Assembly: GCA_937770485.1 (NCBI GenBank)
Contig: CALJHX010000014.1
Location: 1 to 64,000 of the forward strand
Source of the DNA: an uncultured Verrucomicrobiae bacterium
GTDB lineage: Bacteria > Verrucomicrobiota > Verrucomicrobiia > Limisphaerales > UBA1096
Length of the DNA: 64,000 nt
Reading direction: 5' to 3'
Shown here: positions 16,915-28,805 of the stretch, piece by piece
How positions within the stretch are numbered: the first letter of the stretch is position 1
Layout of the letters: the number at the start of each line of letters is the position of its first letter
Translations under genes and position numbers: made by a program
Notes under the pieces: generated by a model
Seen by the model: the letters and a program-made list of their open reading frames with translations, nothing else
The model's database searches: none
What the model was told of the DNA's origin: nothing

Positions 16915-18403
16915 TATCAGACTGGCCGGCGCGCTGACGCTATTGTTGACCATGAGCGCGGGCGCAGAGGAAGTCGGCGAGCGATGGGGCACTGAGAAGA
17001 GGGAACGCGAGTTCTACCGCTTGGTAAGCGTGCCACTGCCAAAGGGCGAGGTGATTGAGGCCGGAGCGTTTGAGTTGATGCCGGACAACAGGGTGGCAGT
17101 GGGTACGCGGCGTGGTGACATTTTTTTCATGAATGGAGTGGACGACGAAAAGCCACAGCCGCGGTTCGAGAAATTCGCGGAGGGATTGGATGAGATTTTC
17201 GGCTTGGCTTATCTGAGGGATGACAAAGGCGACAAGGGCGGGTTGTACGTAACACAAAGCGCAGAGTTGACCCGCGTGCTGGACACCAACCGCGATGGCA
17301 AGGCTGACAGGTTTGTAACGATTTCCGACGTATGGGGCTATGGGAATTACCATGAGTATGCATTCGGCTCTAAGTTTGACCCGCAGGGCAACCTCTACGT
17401 TGCGCTCGGGCTTTCTAATTCCTATCACTCGCGCGCGCTCTTTCGTGGATGGGCGATGAAGATTACGCCCGAGGGAAAGTCGATTCCCATCGCCAGCGGG
17501 TTGCGCAGTCCTGGCGGCATTGGCCCGAACGAGCATGGTGCTATGTTCTACATCGAGAGCCAAGGGCCGTGGAATTCGTCGTGCAGCCTCAAGTTTCTCA
17601 AGCCCGGAGGGTTCATGGGACATCCTGTGAGTTTTAACTGGTACCCATTTGCGCCTGATCTTAAGAGGCCGACCGAGCCGCTAAGCGGCACTCGTATTGT
17701 AACCGAAAAAGAGAAGATAAGTGAGTTGGTGCCGTATGCGGTGATTTTCCCCTATATACGCATGGGGCGGTCTATTACAGGTTATGTGGTCGATCGTACG
17801 GGCGGAAAATTTGGGCCGTTTGAGAACCAGATTTTTCTCGGTGACTACACGCAGTCTATTATCATGCGGGCGACCACAGAGCAGGTGAACGGCGTATGGC
17901 AAGGTGCATGTTATCCGTTCCGCGAGGGTCTTTCGACGGGTATCTTAAATGTTCAGTTTACGCCGATGGGCCGTTTGCTCTGTGGCGGTACTAATCGTGG
18001 ATGGCCTGTGCGTGGTATTAAACCCTTCGCTCTGGAGCGACTCGAGTGGACGGGTAAAATGCCGTTTGAAATAAAGTCTATCAACATCACAGGGGATGGG
18101 TTCAGAATAACATTCACCAAGCCGTTGGATCAGACAACAGGGAATAATATAAAAAACTACAAGATTGGTGCATTTACACATAATTATCATTCCGGCTATG
18201 GCGGGCCGGAGGTGGATCTAAACGATTCCGTAGTTAAATCCGTGGAACTCGAGGCAGGCGGGCGCAGTGCAAGAATCGTGCTCGGTGAACTTAAAATAGG
18301 CTATGTCCACGAGTTTGATCTTGGTGCTCTGCGAGACAGGGATAAGGGTGAACTTCTGCACCGAAATGCTTATTATACCGTGAATGAAGTACCGCAGCGT
18401 TAG
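16883..18403 (+). CDS. Secreted beta-propeller dehydrogenase-like protein
   Basis: This 506-residue protein has a signal peptide (about 10-29, LAGALTLLLTMSAGAEE). Start is ATG 16883; an ATG at 16898 is also possible and both overlap the cytochrome gene. Propeller features resembling PQQ-dependent sugar dehydrogenase/NHL domains include FELMPDNRVAVGTRRGDI, YVTQSAELTRVLDTNRDGKA, YHEYAFGSKFDPQGNLYVAL, LRSPGGIGPNEHGAMFYIES and QFTPMGRLLCGGTNRGWP. The C-terminal 110 residues form a separate beta domain. Its translation overlap with the multiheme cytochrome suggests it hands electrons to that protein. The oxidised substrate is unknown; a sugar or alcohol is likely by family. Confidence 0.82.
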   Translation: MSKFVMNCCANIRLAGALTLLLTMSAGAEEVGERWGTEKREREFYRLVSVPLPKGEVIEAGAFELMPDNRVAVGTRRGDIFFMNGVDDEKPQPRFEKFAEGLDEIFGLAYLRDDKGDKGGLYVTQSAELTRVLDTNRDGKADRFVTISDVWGYGNYHEYAFGSKFDPQGNLYVALGLSNSYHSRALFRGWAMKITPEGKSIPIASGLRSPGGIGPNEHGAMFYIESQGPWNSSCSLKFLKPGGFMGHPVSFNWYPFAPDLKRPTEPLSGTRIVTEKEKISELVPYAVIFPYIRMGRSITGYVVDRTGGKFGPFENQIFLGDYTQSIIMRATTEQVNGVWQGACYPFREGLSTGILNVQFTPMGRLLCGGTNRGWPVRGIKPFALERLEWTGKMPFEIKSINITGDGFRITFTKPLDQTTGNNIKNYKIGAFTHNYHSGYGGPEVDLNDSVVKSVELEAGGRSARIVLGELKIGYVHEFDLGALRDRDKGELLHRNAYYTVNEVPQR

Positions 18404-18695
18404 TAGGTACAGGTTTATCGCCTGTTTAGATGTAGGGCTTTGAGGTTTGCGATTTGTTGGCGAATGCCAATGTCTTCGTGAAACGCAATGGTGCCTTTGG
18501 GTTTGACGGTTTTTCCGGAAAGGTAATCAGGGAAAGAGGGGTCCGGGTGGAGGCAGGAGACAGGCGGGTTTTCCCAGGCTCGATCAAGCGGCTCCAAGCT
18601 GGTGCTGATCCAGCGTTGATCGTTGGCGTAGCGGTAAGTTCACCAGCTGCGGTCAAGAGCGAAAACAAAATGACGCCTGAACTTCATTGTCTAAC
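18404..18695. pseudogene. Spacer with a short 3' gene remnant on the minus strand
   Basis: On the minus strand from about 18640 to 18415 a frame reads TYRYANDQRWISTSLEPLDR then AWENPPVSCLHPDPSFPDYL, GTIAFHEDIGIRQQIANLKA and a stop. It has regular protein-like composition but no start codon, and a stop codon precedes it. It looks like the surviving 3' end of a gene of unknown family. A small hairpin, ACAGG/CCTGT, just after the propeller gene stop is too weak to call a terminator. Confidence 0.3.
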
Positions 18696-20173
<1,478 letters not shown>

Positions 20174-20177
<4 letters not shown>

Positions 20178-20944
20178 GGCACTTCTTCGATTCGATAGAA
20201 GCGTCGTTTGTGCATCCGGTTGCCCTCGAGGTCGAAATAGTAAAACTGATCCGACTCGAGGGTGAGCGTTTTTAGAGGCTCCCATTTTTTTTTGTCGCCG
20301 AGATTCTCGCTGTAATCGATTCGATAAGTGCGGCCCTCGATACCGTCGATTTTCACAGCGGTAACGGTGTCCACCGACAATCGACTCTGGAACGGAGCAT
20401 CTAGAATCGCTTGCTTGATGTTTGCGTAGCCCTCGGTGGAGGCGAGGTCGGATTCGCGATGTCCCCCAAACGGAAAAAAATCCGAAAGTTCGCCGCGTTC
20501 ATTGTAGATGTAGTAGTCATCCTTGTCCCCTTGGTGCAGTCCGAAAGCGTCCTCAAGATCGGTGTCCTGAAAGAGAGGGATACTGCTCCGCGAGGTAAAC
20601 TCGTCTTTCAGGGACGCCCCGGAGGGGATGTTTATGACAACAAAGTTAACCTTGATGCGGTTGGCCTCAAACTCCTTTTTAAGTTCCTCCATCTTCTCGA
20701 GTTGCCCCTTGCAATAGGAGCACCATGTCGCCAGCAGGGCTACGAGAGTCACTCGCCCACGAAAGTGGTTCAGCCCGTACGTTTCGTTGAATCTTAGACT
20801 CTTGGGCTGGAAATCTGTGAGTTCCCATTCCGGCCAGGGCGAGCCAGGCTCTTTGGGCGAGCCGGGCGGGGATTGTGCCTGAGCGGCTGTCGTGCAAACC
20901 AGGGAAAGCGTCATTATCGCCAGGAAAACGCGCAGGGTGTTCAT
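20174..20944 (-). CDS. TlpA-like thiol-disulfide oxidoreductase with C-terminal beta module
   Basis: This 256-residue exported protein has a signal peptide in [20 protein letters not shown] (cleavage after AQA), a thioredoxin-fold domain with the redox motif WCSYC (Cys75, Cys78), and an extra C-terminal beta module ending [14 protein letters not shown] 20953 is an alternative start adding MNY. Such proteins act in disulfide exchange outside the cytoplasm. The C-terminal module ([10 protein letters not shown]-x-x-L, RFYR) recurs at the C-termini of the LamG protein and the subtilase in this window. Its stop overlaps the glpK start. It is divergent from the sulfatase at 21061. Confidence 0.82.
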
Positions 20945-21060
20945 ATAATTCATGCGTTCGGCGACAATAGACCGTGTCCAAGCGATTGACAACTGAACAT
21001 CGATTTGGGTTTCAGAAAAAAACTGGCTGGCCTTGGCCAATCGCATTAGGTTTTTCGTTG

Positions 21061-22575
21061 ATGCGGTTTTCCAGTTTATCCCGAGTGATTGCATGGCTTA
21101 CACTTGGCCTGGCTATGGGCGGAGTTAAGGCGGCGGAGCGGCCGAATATCGTGCTGATCATGTGCGATGATATGGGCTGGAGTGATATCGGTTGCTATGG
21201 GGGCGAGGTCAGCACGCCGAGTCTCGACCGTCTGGCGGCGGAGGGGATGCGGTTCACCCAGTTTTACAACAATGCTAAATGTACGACTACACGTGCATCG
21301 ATCCTGACCGGCCTATATCCGCGCCGCGGCAAGGGCGGATTGCTAAGGCAAAACATGGTAACTATTGGTGAGGCGATGAAACTGGCCGGTTACCAGACGG
21401 CGCTCAGTGGCAAGTGGCATCTTGGCTCGGGCGAGACGACTCATCCTTACCGGCGCGGCTTTGACGAGTATTACGGGTTGCTCGACGGTTGCTGCAATTT
21501 TTTCGACCCAAATCAGCGCGATCCTAAGTACAAGGGCGGGCGTATTCGCAAGTTCGGGCACAACGACAGGGATATCTCTGAGTTTCCGGACGACTACTAC
21601 ACGACAGATGCATTCACGGATCACGCCATAGAGTGTGTAGGTAAATTCTCTAGAAGTCCCAAGCCTTTTTTTATGCACATTTGTTACACCGCACCGCATT
21701 ACCCGCTACATGCCAAGCCGGAGGATATAAAAAAATACACCGGAAAATTCAGGATGGGCTGGGACACGATGCGGCGGCAGCGACATGAGCGCATGGTCAA
21801 GATGGGGCTGATCGATCCCAAGTGGAAACTCTCCGGCAGCGACTCACGGGCGTACGACTGGGCGTCGGCCAATCACGAACACGAGGATTTGCGGATGGCG
21901 GTTTATGCCGCGATGATCGATAGCATGGATCAGAACATCGGCCGACTGATGGCCGCACTGCAGAAGAGCGGCGAGGCCGACAACACGCTGGTGCTGTTCC
22001 TCTCCGACAATGGCGGCTGTGCTGAGGAGCCGGGCGGGCGTTCGCCGAAGATCATTCCCGGGCCGAAGGAGTTTTATGCGGCGGTGGGGCCGTCGTGGGG
22101 TTGGGCGCAAAACTCGCCGTTTCGCCGCTACAAAAGCTGGGCTCACGAAGGGGGCATCGCAACGCCGTGCATTGCGTGGTGGCCGGGGCGCGTGCCTAAG
22201 GGGGCGATCACGAAACAGGTCGGGCATATCATCGACTTTCTGCCGACATTTTTGCAATTAGCCGGTGCAGATTATCCCGAACGACACAACGGACACGACA
22301 TCTTACCCGTTGAGGGCAAAAGTCTTGAGAAGGTATTGCGCGGCGGCACGCGTAAGGGGCACGATCAGCTCGTTTGGGAGTGGGCCGGAAACCGTGCGCT
22401 GCGGGAGGGCAGGTGGAAGGTTGTCTGGGACAAGCTCGACAAAAACTGGTCGCTGTTTGACCTGGAAGCGGATCGAACGGAGACGAACGACCTGGCGCAA
22501 ACGAACTCCGCGTTGGTCAAGCGATTGGCTGGCGACTGGGCTGAATGGGCCAATCGCACCGGATTGAGGCGGTAA
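21061..22575 (+). CDS. Secreted arylsulfatase-family hydrolase (CTTTR type)
   Basis: This 504-residue sulfatase starts at ATG 21061, which precedes a signal peptide ending in VKAAERPN. The alkaline-phosphatase-fold core is clear: IVLIMCDDMGWSDIGCYGG with the metal-binding Asp pair, CTTTRASILTG with Cys74 as the formylglycine nucleophile, the SGKWHLG motif, and LFLSDNGG. The usual Pro of C-x-P-x-R is replaced by Thr, a variant seen in some functional sulfatases. It hydrolyses sulfate esters, most likely from sulfated polysaccharide. No sulfatase-maturation gene is visible in the window. The LOG-family gene starts 21 nt after its stop. Confidence 0.93.
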   Translation: MRFSSLSRVIAWLTLGLAMGGVKAAERPNIVLIMCDDMGWSDIGCYGGEVSTPSLDRLAAEGMRFTQFYNNAKCTTTRASILTGLYPRRGKGGLLRQNMVTIGEAMKLAGYQTALSGKWHLGSGETTHPYRRGFDEYYGLLDGCCNFFDPNQRDPKYKGGRIRKFGHNDRDISEFPDDYYTTDAFTDHAIECVGKFSRSPKPFFMHICYTAPHYPLHAKPEDIKKYTGKFRMGWDTMRRQRHERMVKMGLIDPKWKLSGSDSRAYDWASANHEHEDLRMAVYAAMIDSMDQNIGRLMAALQKSGEADNTLVLFLSDNGGCAEEPGGRSPKIIPGPKEFYAAVGPSWGWAQNSPFRRYKSWAHEGGIATPCIAWWPGRVPKGAITKQVGHIIDFLPTFLQLAGADYPERHNGHDILPVEGKSLEKVLRGGTRKGHDQLVWEWAGNRALREGRWKVVWDKLDKNWSLFDLEADRTETNDLAQTNSALVKRLAGDWAEWANRTGLRR

Positions 22576-22596
22576 CCTGTGCTTAGTCAAGCGATT

Positions 22597-23139
22597 ATGA
22601 AGGTGAAGGATATCTGCGTTTTTTGCGGTGCATCTGCGGGGAGCGATCCTGCTTACGCCAAAGCGACCCGCGCGCTTGGCCAGGCGATGGCCAGTCGTGA
22701 GCTGGGCTTGGTTTATGGTGGGGGAAACATCGGTCTAATGGGTATACTGGCTGATGCGGTTTTGGCCGAAGGAGGCCGTGCTGTTGGAGTGATTCCCCAG
22801 AAACTTGTCGATCGGGAGTTGGCCCATCAGGGGCTGGCCAAGCTGCACGTGGTGGCCACCATGCACGAGCGGAAGGAGAAGATGCATGGGTTGTGTGACG
22901 CTTACATCGCGCTCCCAGGCGGCATTGGCACGATGGAAGAATTTTTTGAGGCGGTGACGTGGCGGCAGCTTGGCTACCACAATAAAAAGATCGCGGTGCT
23001 AAACATCGGCGGCTTTTACGACGGCATTGAGAGCTTCTTCGCGACGATGCAGCGTGACGATTTTCTGCGTTTAGATCATCGCGATCTGTTCTTTATGGAG
23101 ACCGATGCGGCGAGGCTGCTCGATCGTTTGGCGGATTAA
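22597..23139 (+). CDS. LOG-family Rossmann protein (nucleoside 5'-monophosphate phosphoribohydrolase)
   Basis: This 180-residue protein has the TIGR00730/LOG motif PGGIGTMEEFFEAVTWRQLG and the early VFCGASAGSDPAYAKA. The family releases the base from (cytokinin or adenosine) 5'-monophosphates. The ATG at 22597 is preferred over a GTG at 22579 because it directly precedes the KVKDICVFCG core. It lies 21 nt behind the sulfatase and may be co-transcribed. Its stop overlaps the convergent LamG gene by 4 nt. Physiological substrate in this organism unknown. Confidence 0.9.
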   Translation: MKVKDICVFCGASAGSDPAYAKATRALGQAMASRELGLVYGGGNIGLMGILADAVLAEGGRAVGVIPQKLVDRELAHQGLAKLHVVATMHERKEKMHGLCDAYIALPGGIGTMEEFFEAVTWRQLGYHNKKIAVLNIGGFYDGIESFFATMQRDDFLRLDHRDLFFMETDAARLLDRLAD

Positions 23140-26100
23140 TTACGGGCGCGGTAAAACTGGCTTGCCTCCTCCGCAGTGATCGACGTCGGGCTGTTTGCTT
23201 CTATGTCATTCCAGGGGCCGGTGGTATTGGTCGAGGATTGAAGTTTGCCCTCGAACTCTATCCTTATTGCCCCATCTGCTTGTCTGGTAACAGATATTGT
23301 GGGCATGCTTTCGATTCCGTCCCATACATCTTTGTCCAGGATTACCCATTCTGAATCTTCAGGGTTTGTTCCTGCTGATGCTTCCCAATCGGTATTTCCT
23401 TTATTAATAGGGTTCTTTCTGATTAATGTATGATCCTTGGTTGCGTTTGATACTCCTGCAACACTCCAACCGCTTCCCGGATCGTCTCCGGCAATATCAC
23501 CGATAACATCAATTACTTCATAACTTTCCTTTGTTCCTTTTACCAAGGCAAAAGCATCGTCACCATTACTGAGATATTTATGGAAATGATCAGCGACTGC
23601 CACGATTGATAGATCAGCTTCTGGATGGGCAATTATGTACCCGCCACCCGGAGCTATTTTTGCCCCCTCTGGGAAGGTGTTCCAGTAATCAAAACTTTCT
23701 GCAGAATCAGCTCCATTGTTTTGGTTGGGAAATGCATAACCTGATAAATCTATCTCTAAATCAGTGGGATTACGTATTTCGAGTAGTTTATTGTAACTGC
23801 TTCCCTCTGCATATTGATAAAAGAATAAATCGAGGACTTCTTCAGCAAATTCAAAGTTTTCAGCAATTCCTGATGCTTTTGTTGAACCAAGTGCTCTTGC
23901 CTCATCAGCAGTGAGTTTGCGGTCGTAGACGGCGATGCTGCTCACGTAAGCCTCGCCGTTCTCGCCGTCATTGTCGTTGAAGAGCCAGATGGTGTCCTTT
24001 GCAGCTTGGCGTCCATCTAGGCCTCCATTGATTTGTTTGGAGTGATAAACTCCGTCCACGTACTTCTCGTAAAGACCACTGGCCAAATCAAAGGCTAGAA
24101 TCACGCGGTGCCATGTGTTGACATTAACTTTCACGCCCGGGTCCAGACGGTTCATATCCGCCTCCGCCTTGGCCAAGGCCTCCATCGCTGCGACGCCAGA
24201 AGACATCGCCGTCACCCGATGTGTCGAGATTAGCCAGGGAAGGCCAGCCATTGCCGCCTCCGCTAAAGTAGACGTCGTAGACCAATGAATATTGATTGAG
24301 TCGGTTGCCGCCCCCGTTGGGAGCAATTCCGTGCTTCATGAGATAGCCGAAATTGGCGTTTTTACCCACATGCCCTACTTTCATGACTGCGGTCGACTCA
24401 CCCTGTATTGACGGCAGTTCAAAGGAATCGGTGGTTCCAAACTCGGTGGCCCCAGCCGTGGCTCCATCAGGCCCATCCAAGTATTCGAGTGAACTGCCAA
24501 TGCTGGCACTGAGGTCTCCATTGTTAAAGCTCCACAACCCCCGAATTGGTTTTGGCTCGGGCAGGGCGGCAGGCACTCCAACCGAACCGGCACTTCCAAG
24601 TGCTCTTACCTCATCAGCAGTGAGTTTGCGGTCGTAGACGGCGATGCTGCTCACGTAAGCCTCGCCGTTCTCGCCGTCATTGTCGTTGAAGAGCCAGATG
24701 GTGTCCTTGGCAGCCTGGCGTCCATCTAGGCCTCCATTGATTTGTTTGGAGTGATAAACGCCGTCCACGTACTTCTCGTAAAGACCACTGGCCAAATCAA
24801 AGGCTAGAATCACGCGGTGCCATGTGTTGACATTAACTTTTACGCCCGGGTCCAGCGGTTCATATCCGCCTCCGCCCTGGCCAAGGCCTCCATCGTTGCG
24901 ACGCCAGAACACATCCCCGTCACCCGATGTGTCGAGATTGGCGAGGGAGGGCCAGCCATTGCCGCCTCCGCTAAAGTAGACGTCGTAGACCAACGAATAT
25001 TGATTGAGCCGGTTGCCGCCCCCGTTGGGCGCAATTCCGTGCTTCATGAGATAGCCGAAATTGGCGTTTTTACCCACATGCCCTACTTTCATGACTGCGG
25101 TCGACTCACCCTGTATTGACGGCAGTTCAAAGGAATCGGTAGTACCAAACTCGGTGGCCCCAGCCGTGGCTCCATCGGGCCCATCCAAGTATTCGAGTGG
25201 ACTGCCGATGCTGGCACTAAGGTCTCCATTGTTAAAGCTCCACAACCCCCGAATTGGTTTTGGCTCGGGCAGGGCGGCAGGCACTCCAACCGAACCGACA
25301 CTTCCAAGTGCTCTTGCCTCATCAGCAGTGAGTTTGCGGTCATAGACGGCGATGCTGCTCACGTAAGCCTCGCCGTTCTCGCCGTCATTGTCGTTGAAGA
25401 GCCAGATGGTGTCCTTTGCAGCTTGGCGTCCATCTAGGCCTCCATTGATTTGTTTGGAGTGATAAACTCCGTCCACGTACTTCTCGTAAAGACCACTGGC
25501 CAAATCAAAGGCTAGAATCACGCGGTGCCATGTGTTGACATTAACTTTTACGCCCGGGTCCAGCGGTTCATATCCGCCTCCGCCCTGGCCAAGGCCTCCA
25601 TCGTTGCGACGCCAGAACACATCCCCGTCACCCGATGTGTCGAGATTGGCGAGGGAGGGCCAGCCATTGCCGCCCCCGCTAAAGTAGACGTCGTAGACTA
25701 ACGAATATTGATTGAGCCGGTTGCCGCCCCCGTTGGGCGCAATTCCGTGCTTCATGAGATAGCCGAAATTGGCGTTTTTACCCACATGCCCTACTTTCAT
25801 GACTGCGGTCGACTCACCCTGTATTGACGGCAGTTCAAAGGAATCGGTAGTACCAAACTCGGTGGCCCCAGCTGTGGCTCCATCGGGCCCATCCAAGTAT
25901 TCGAGTGGACTGCCGATGCTGGCACTAAGGTCTCCATTGTCAAAGCTCCACAACCCCCGAATTGCTTCAGCTCCTTGGGGAATAGAAATCCCTTTTGCCT
26001 CTGCCGGTCCTAAACCCATAATTTCTTCTTCACTCAGTTTTCCATTCCTAATCTGGATTGCCGACACGTAGGCCTCGCCGTTCTCGCCGTCATTGTCGTT

Positions 26101-28719
26101 GAAGAGCCAGATGGTGTCCTTGGCAGCCTGGCGTCCATCTAGGCCTCCATTGTTTTGTTTGGAGTGGTAAACGCCGTCCACGTACTTCTCGTAAAGACCA
26201 CTGGCCAAATCAAACGCCAGAATCACGCGGTGCCATGTGTTGACGTTAACTTTCACTTCCGGGTCCAGCGGTTCATATCCGCCTCCGCCCTGGCCAAGGC
26301 CTCCATCGCTGCGACGCCAGAACACATCCGCATCACCCGATGTGTCGAGATTAGCCAGGGAAGGCCAGCCATTGCCGCCCCCGCTAAAGTAGACGTCGTA
26401 GATTAGGGTGTATTGATTGACACGGTTTCCTCCTCCGTTGGGAGCAATTCCGTGTTTCATGAGATAACCGAAATTGGCATTTTTACCCACATGCCCCACC
26501 TTCATGACTGCGGCAGACTCACCCTGGATCCCGGGTAGTTCGAAGAAATCGGTGGTCCCAAACTCGGTGGCCCCGGCCGTGGCTCCACCAGGCCCGTCCA
26601 AGTATTCGAGATTGTTACCTACTGAAGCGTTCAATTCAGTTGAGAAGTCCCAATACCCAGTTACTTTGATCTGGTTTTTGGCGTCTACATTAAAACTAAA
26701 AGCATACTCTTGGGGCACTGTTTCCCCCTTGGCTTTTAATGAAAGAAAAACATCATACTCTGCCTGGCTAGCGAAATTTAAATTAAGGGGCTGTGTTATG
26801 GTGATCAGCCCGTTTTCCTTACTTATCTCTGGTTGGATGTTCTCGCCATTTATTTTCATCACAATGGAGGAAAGGTCTGCTTTTCCTGACTGGTCACCCA
26901 AAATTATTTCAATTGGATCGCCCGGATTGTTCCCAGAGGAGCCAGGGATTGGTTTGACGTTGACAACATGAGGTGTGGCGAGAAGGGAAACGTTGTAGTA
27001 AGCCTTGATTGCGCGTTCGTCATCGAGATCGTTAACAAGAATAATTCCTCCGGTTTCCCTGTCTACGGAGTAGAATTCCAGTCCAGCTCCGCGGGTCTTG
27101 TTCCAGTAAACAATTCTGACAGGATAGAGACCATCTTTCTCAACGGAAAAATCAAATGTTGTGTCATTGGGGCCATCCTTGAAGCCGGTTAGTGTCAATT
27201 CAAACTCGCCCAGGGATTTCGAAAAGTAATCCCGAGGGTTGGAGCCGATAAATACCCTGAATTGATCCTCGTCGTTTTGATCGGGTTTCCCTACGTGCAC
27301 ATTGATCCCGAAGGTGTGAACGCCTTTCTGTAATTCCAAATATGTGAGAATTTCTGTTGCAAATAAAGTATCATGATCTCCCGATCCAGGGATTCCCGGG
27401 AAAAAGTCGTCGTTCGAGAAATTACCAAAGGCAGAGCCAGAATTTTCAAAATCTATTAGGTCGTAGGTGTCGAACCCCCCCTCTAGATCTCCTTTGATCG
27501 CCTCATTAGCAACCGTGTTTCCAAGGTCGTCAACAAGCATTTCAGCAAGTTGAAAAGTCGCTCGCTTGAAGTCATGGCGGATAGCGCTTTCAGCCGGCGC
27601 CTGTGCAGATCTTGCAATGAAACCTTCGTTCAGGCTTCCTGGTTTAGTCGCTATATCGGAGGCCTCTACCAGACGATAGTTAGTCACCTTAAACCGCCAT
27701 TGTTTGCTTAATTCTGCCCCGCTGGAATCAGTTGCAGTCACCTTTATGTTGTAGTTTTTGGAGGCAAGCAGTAGATCGTTGCTAAGCACTTTGACGGTTG
27801 TCTGTCGGCCGTCTTTGGCTGTTTCTGTGTTTACAATTTGTTCATTCAAATAAACCTTCACGGATGATGCCGTTAAGGTGTTTTGGCCATCCTGCCAGAT
27901 GACGCTGATTTCGGTGTCGGGTTGAATTTCAGATGGGACAGGGCGGAGGTATGGGGTAGGCTTGGGGTAAACTGAAACGACATAAGGTTTTAGGGGTTCA
28001 ATCGAGGGAATTCCCGCAGCGGTGGCACCTCCTAAATCACTGATAACCGAATCCGGGAGCGCCATATTATTAAATTGCAGACTGTTAATGTAGCCTCCCT
28101 TTGATATTCCATTGGTTGTAAAAAGGTAAAAGAAATCCTCAAGTGAATGATTACCTTGGCCGTCTACAAGTCCCCCAATGGGTTCTTCGCCAACTTTAGC
28201 GCCATCAATGTAGTAGGTAATAGTTTTGTTTGAGTGACTCACCACAATGGCCATTCTGTGCCATGTGTTCGCTAAAATTTTGCCATGGAAACTGGATCCA
28301 CCAACTTTATCAGACTCATTTATCCTTATTTTCGCTTGTCCTAAATATTCATTGGATACGAGTGCCCTTGTGGACGCAGTCGAGTCTTCAGGATAAAGCA
28401 GATCTAAGATTATAGAGTATTCGTGGAGCAACCAGCTATCCTCATCAAGCTCGGCGCCATGGGGGACTTCGATTCCAACGAAGTCACTTATATCATCGGA
28501 GTCAGTGAATTTTAAGACATTTGCGGATTTCCCGTTAATGTCAGAAATCCCGAAGGCGTCAGTAGTGCCAAAGGATGCATCCCCCTTCTCCCAAGCCCAT
28601 TCGAGGTTTTGGCCAATGGTTGCATTTAGTGTACCGTTGAATCCCCAATGCCCTGTAATTTCTGAAAAACAGGAGAGGATCGGCATCAAAACCAATGTGA
28701 AAACAAGTGTATTTTTCAT
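23136..28719 (-). pseudogene. Giant secreted LamG-repeat protein, interrupted by one frameshift
   Basis: Read 28719 to 23136, this encodes about 1,860 residues. There is a signal peptide (MKNTLVFTLVLMPILSC), a divergent LamG/concanavalin-like domain (to about 240), Ig-like and PA14-like segments (about 250-690), four further LamG domains, a lamin-tail domain (LSGYAFPN, SFDYWNTFPEGAKIAPGGG) and a C-terminal module ending SQFYRARN. The last LamG copy carries one extra A near 24147 (GTCCAGACGG versus GTCCAGCGGT in the other copies). This shifts frame and ends the long frame early at 24124, while the rest continues in another frame to 23136. The remainder shows no decay, so a sequencing or assembly error in near-identical repeats is as likely as a real mutation. 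Likely role: surface carbohydrate binding or adhesion. Confidence 0.82.
23901..26640 (-). repeat. Near-identical 708-bp tandem repeats encoding LamG domains
   Basis: The marker string starting CTCATCAGCAGTGAG begins at 23901, 24610 and 25318, spacings of 709 and 708 bp (236 codons); the 709 contains the frameshifting extra A. A fourth, more diverged copy occupies about 26010-26640. Copies between 24.6 and 25.9 kb differ at only a few bases, indicating recent duplication or ongoing gene conversion. Such repeats are also prone to assembly collapse. Confidence 0.9.
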
Positions 28720-28805
28720 TTAGATAATAGGTTTAACAGACCAAATAAATATTATTCGTCAGGTGAAGTCAAATGCTTTCTTATCGTTGGGAAACATCCA
28801 AAGGG

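Noticed and set aside
23901-26640. Regular direct repeats considered as a CRISPR or satellite array
   Set aside because: The 708-bp period equals 236 codons and encodes LamG domains; no short spacers.
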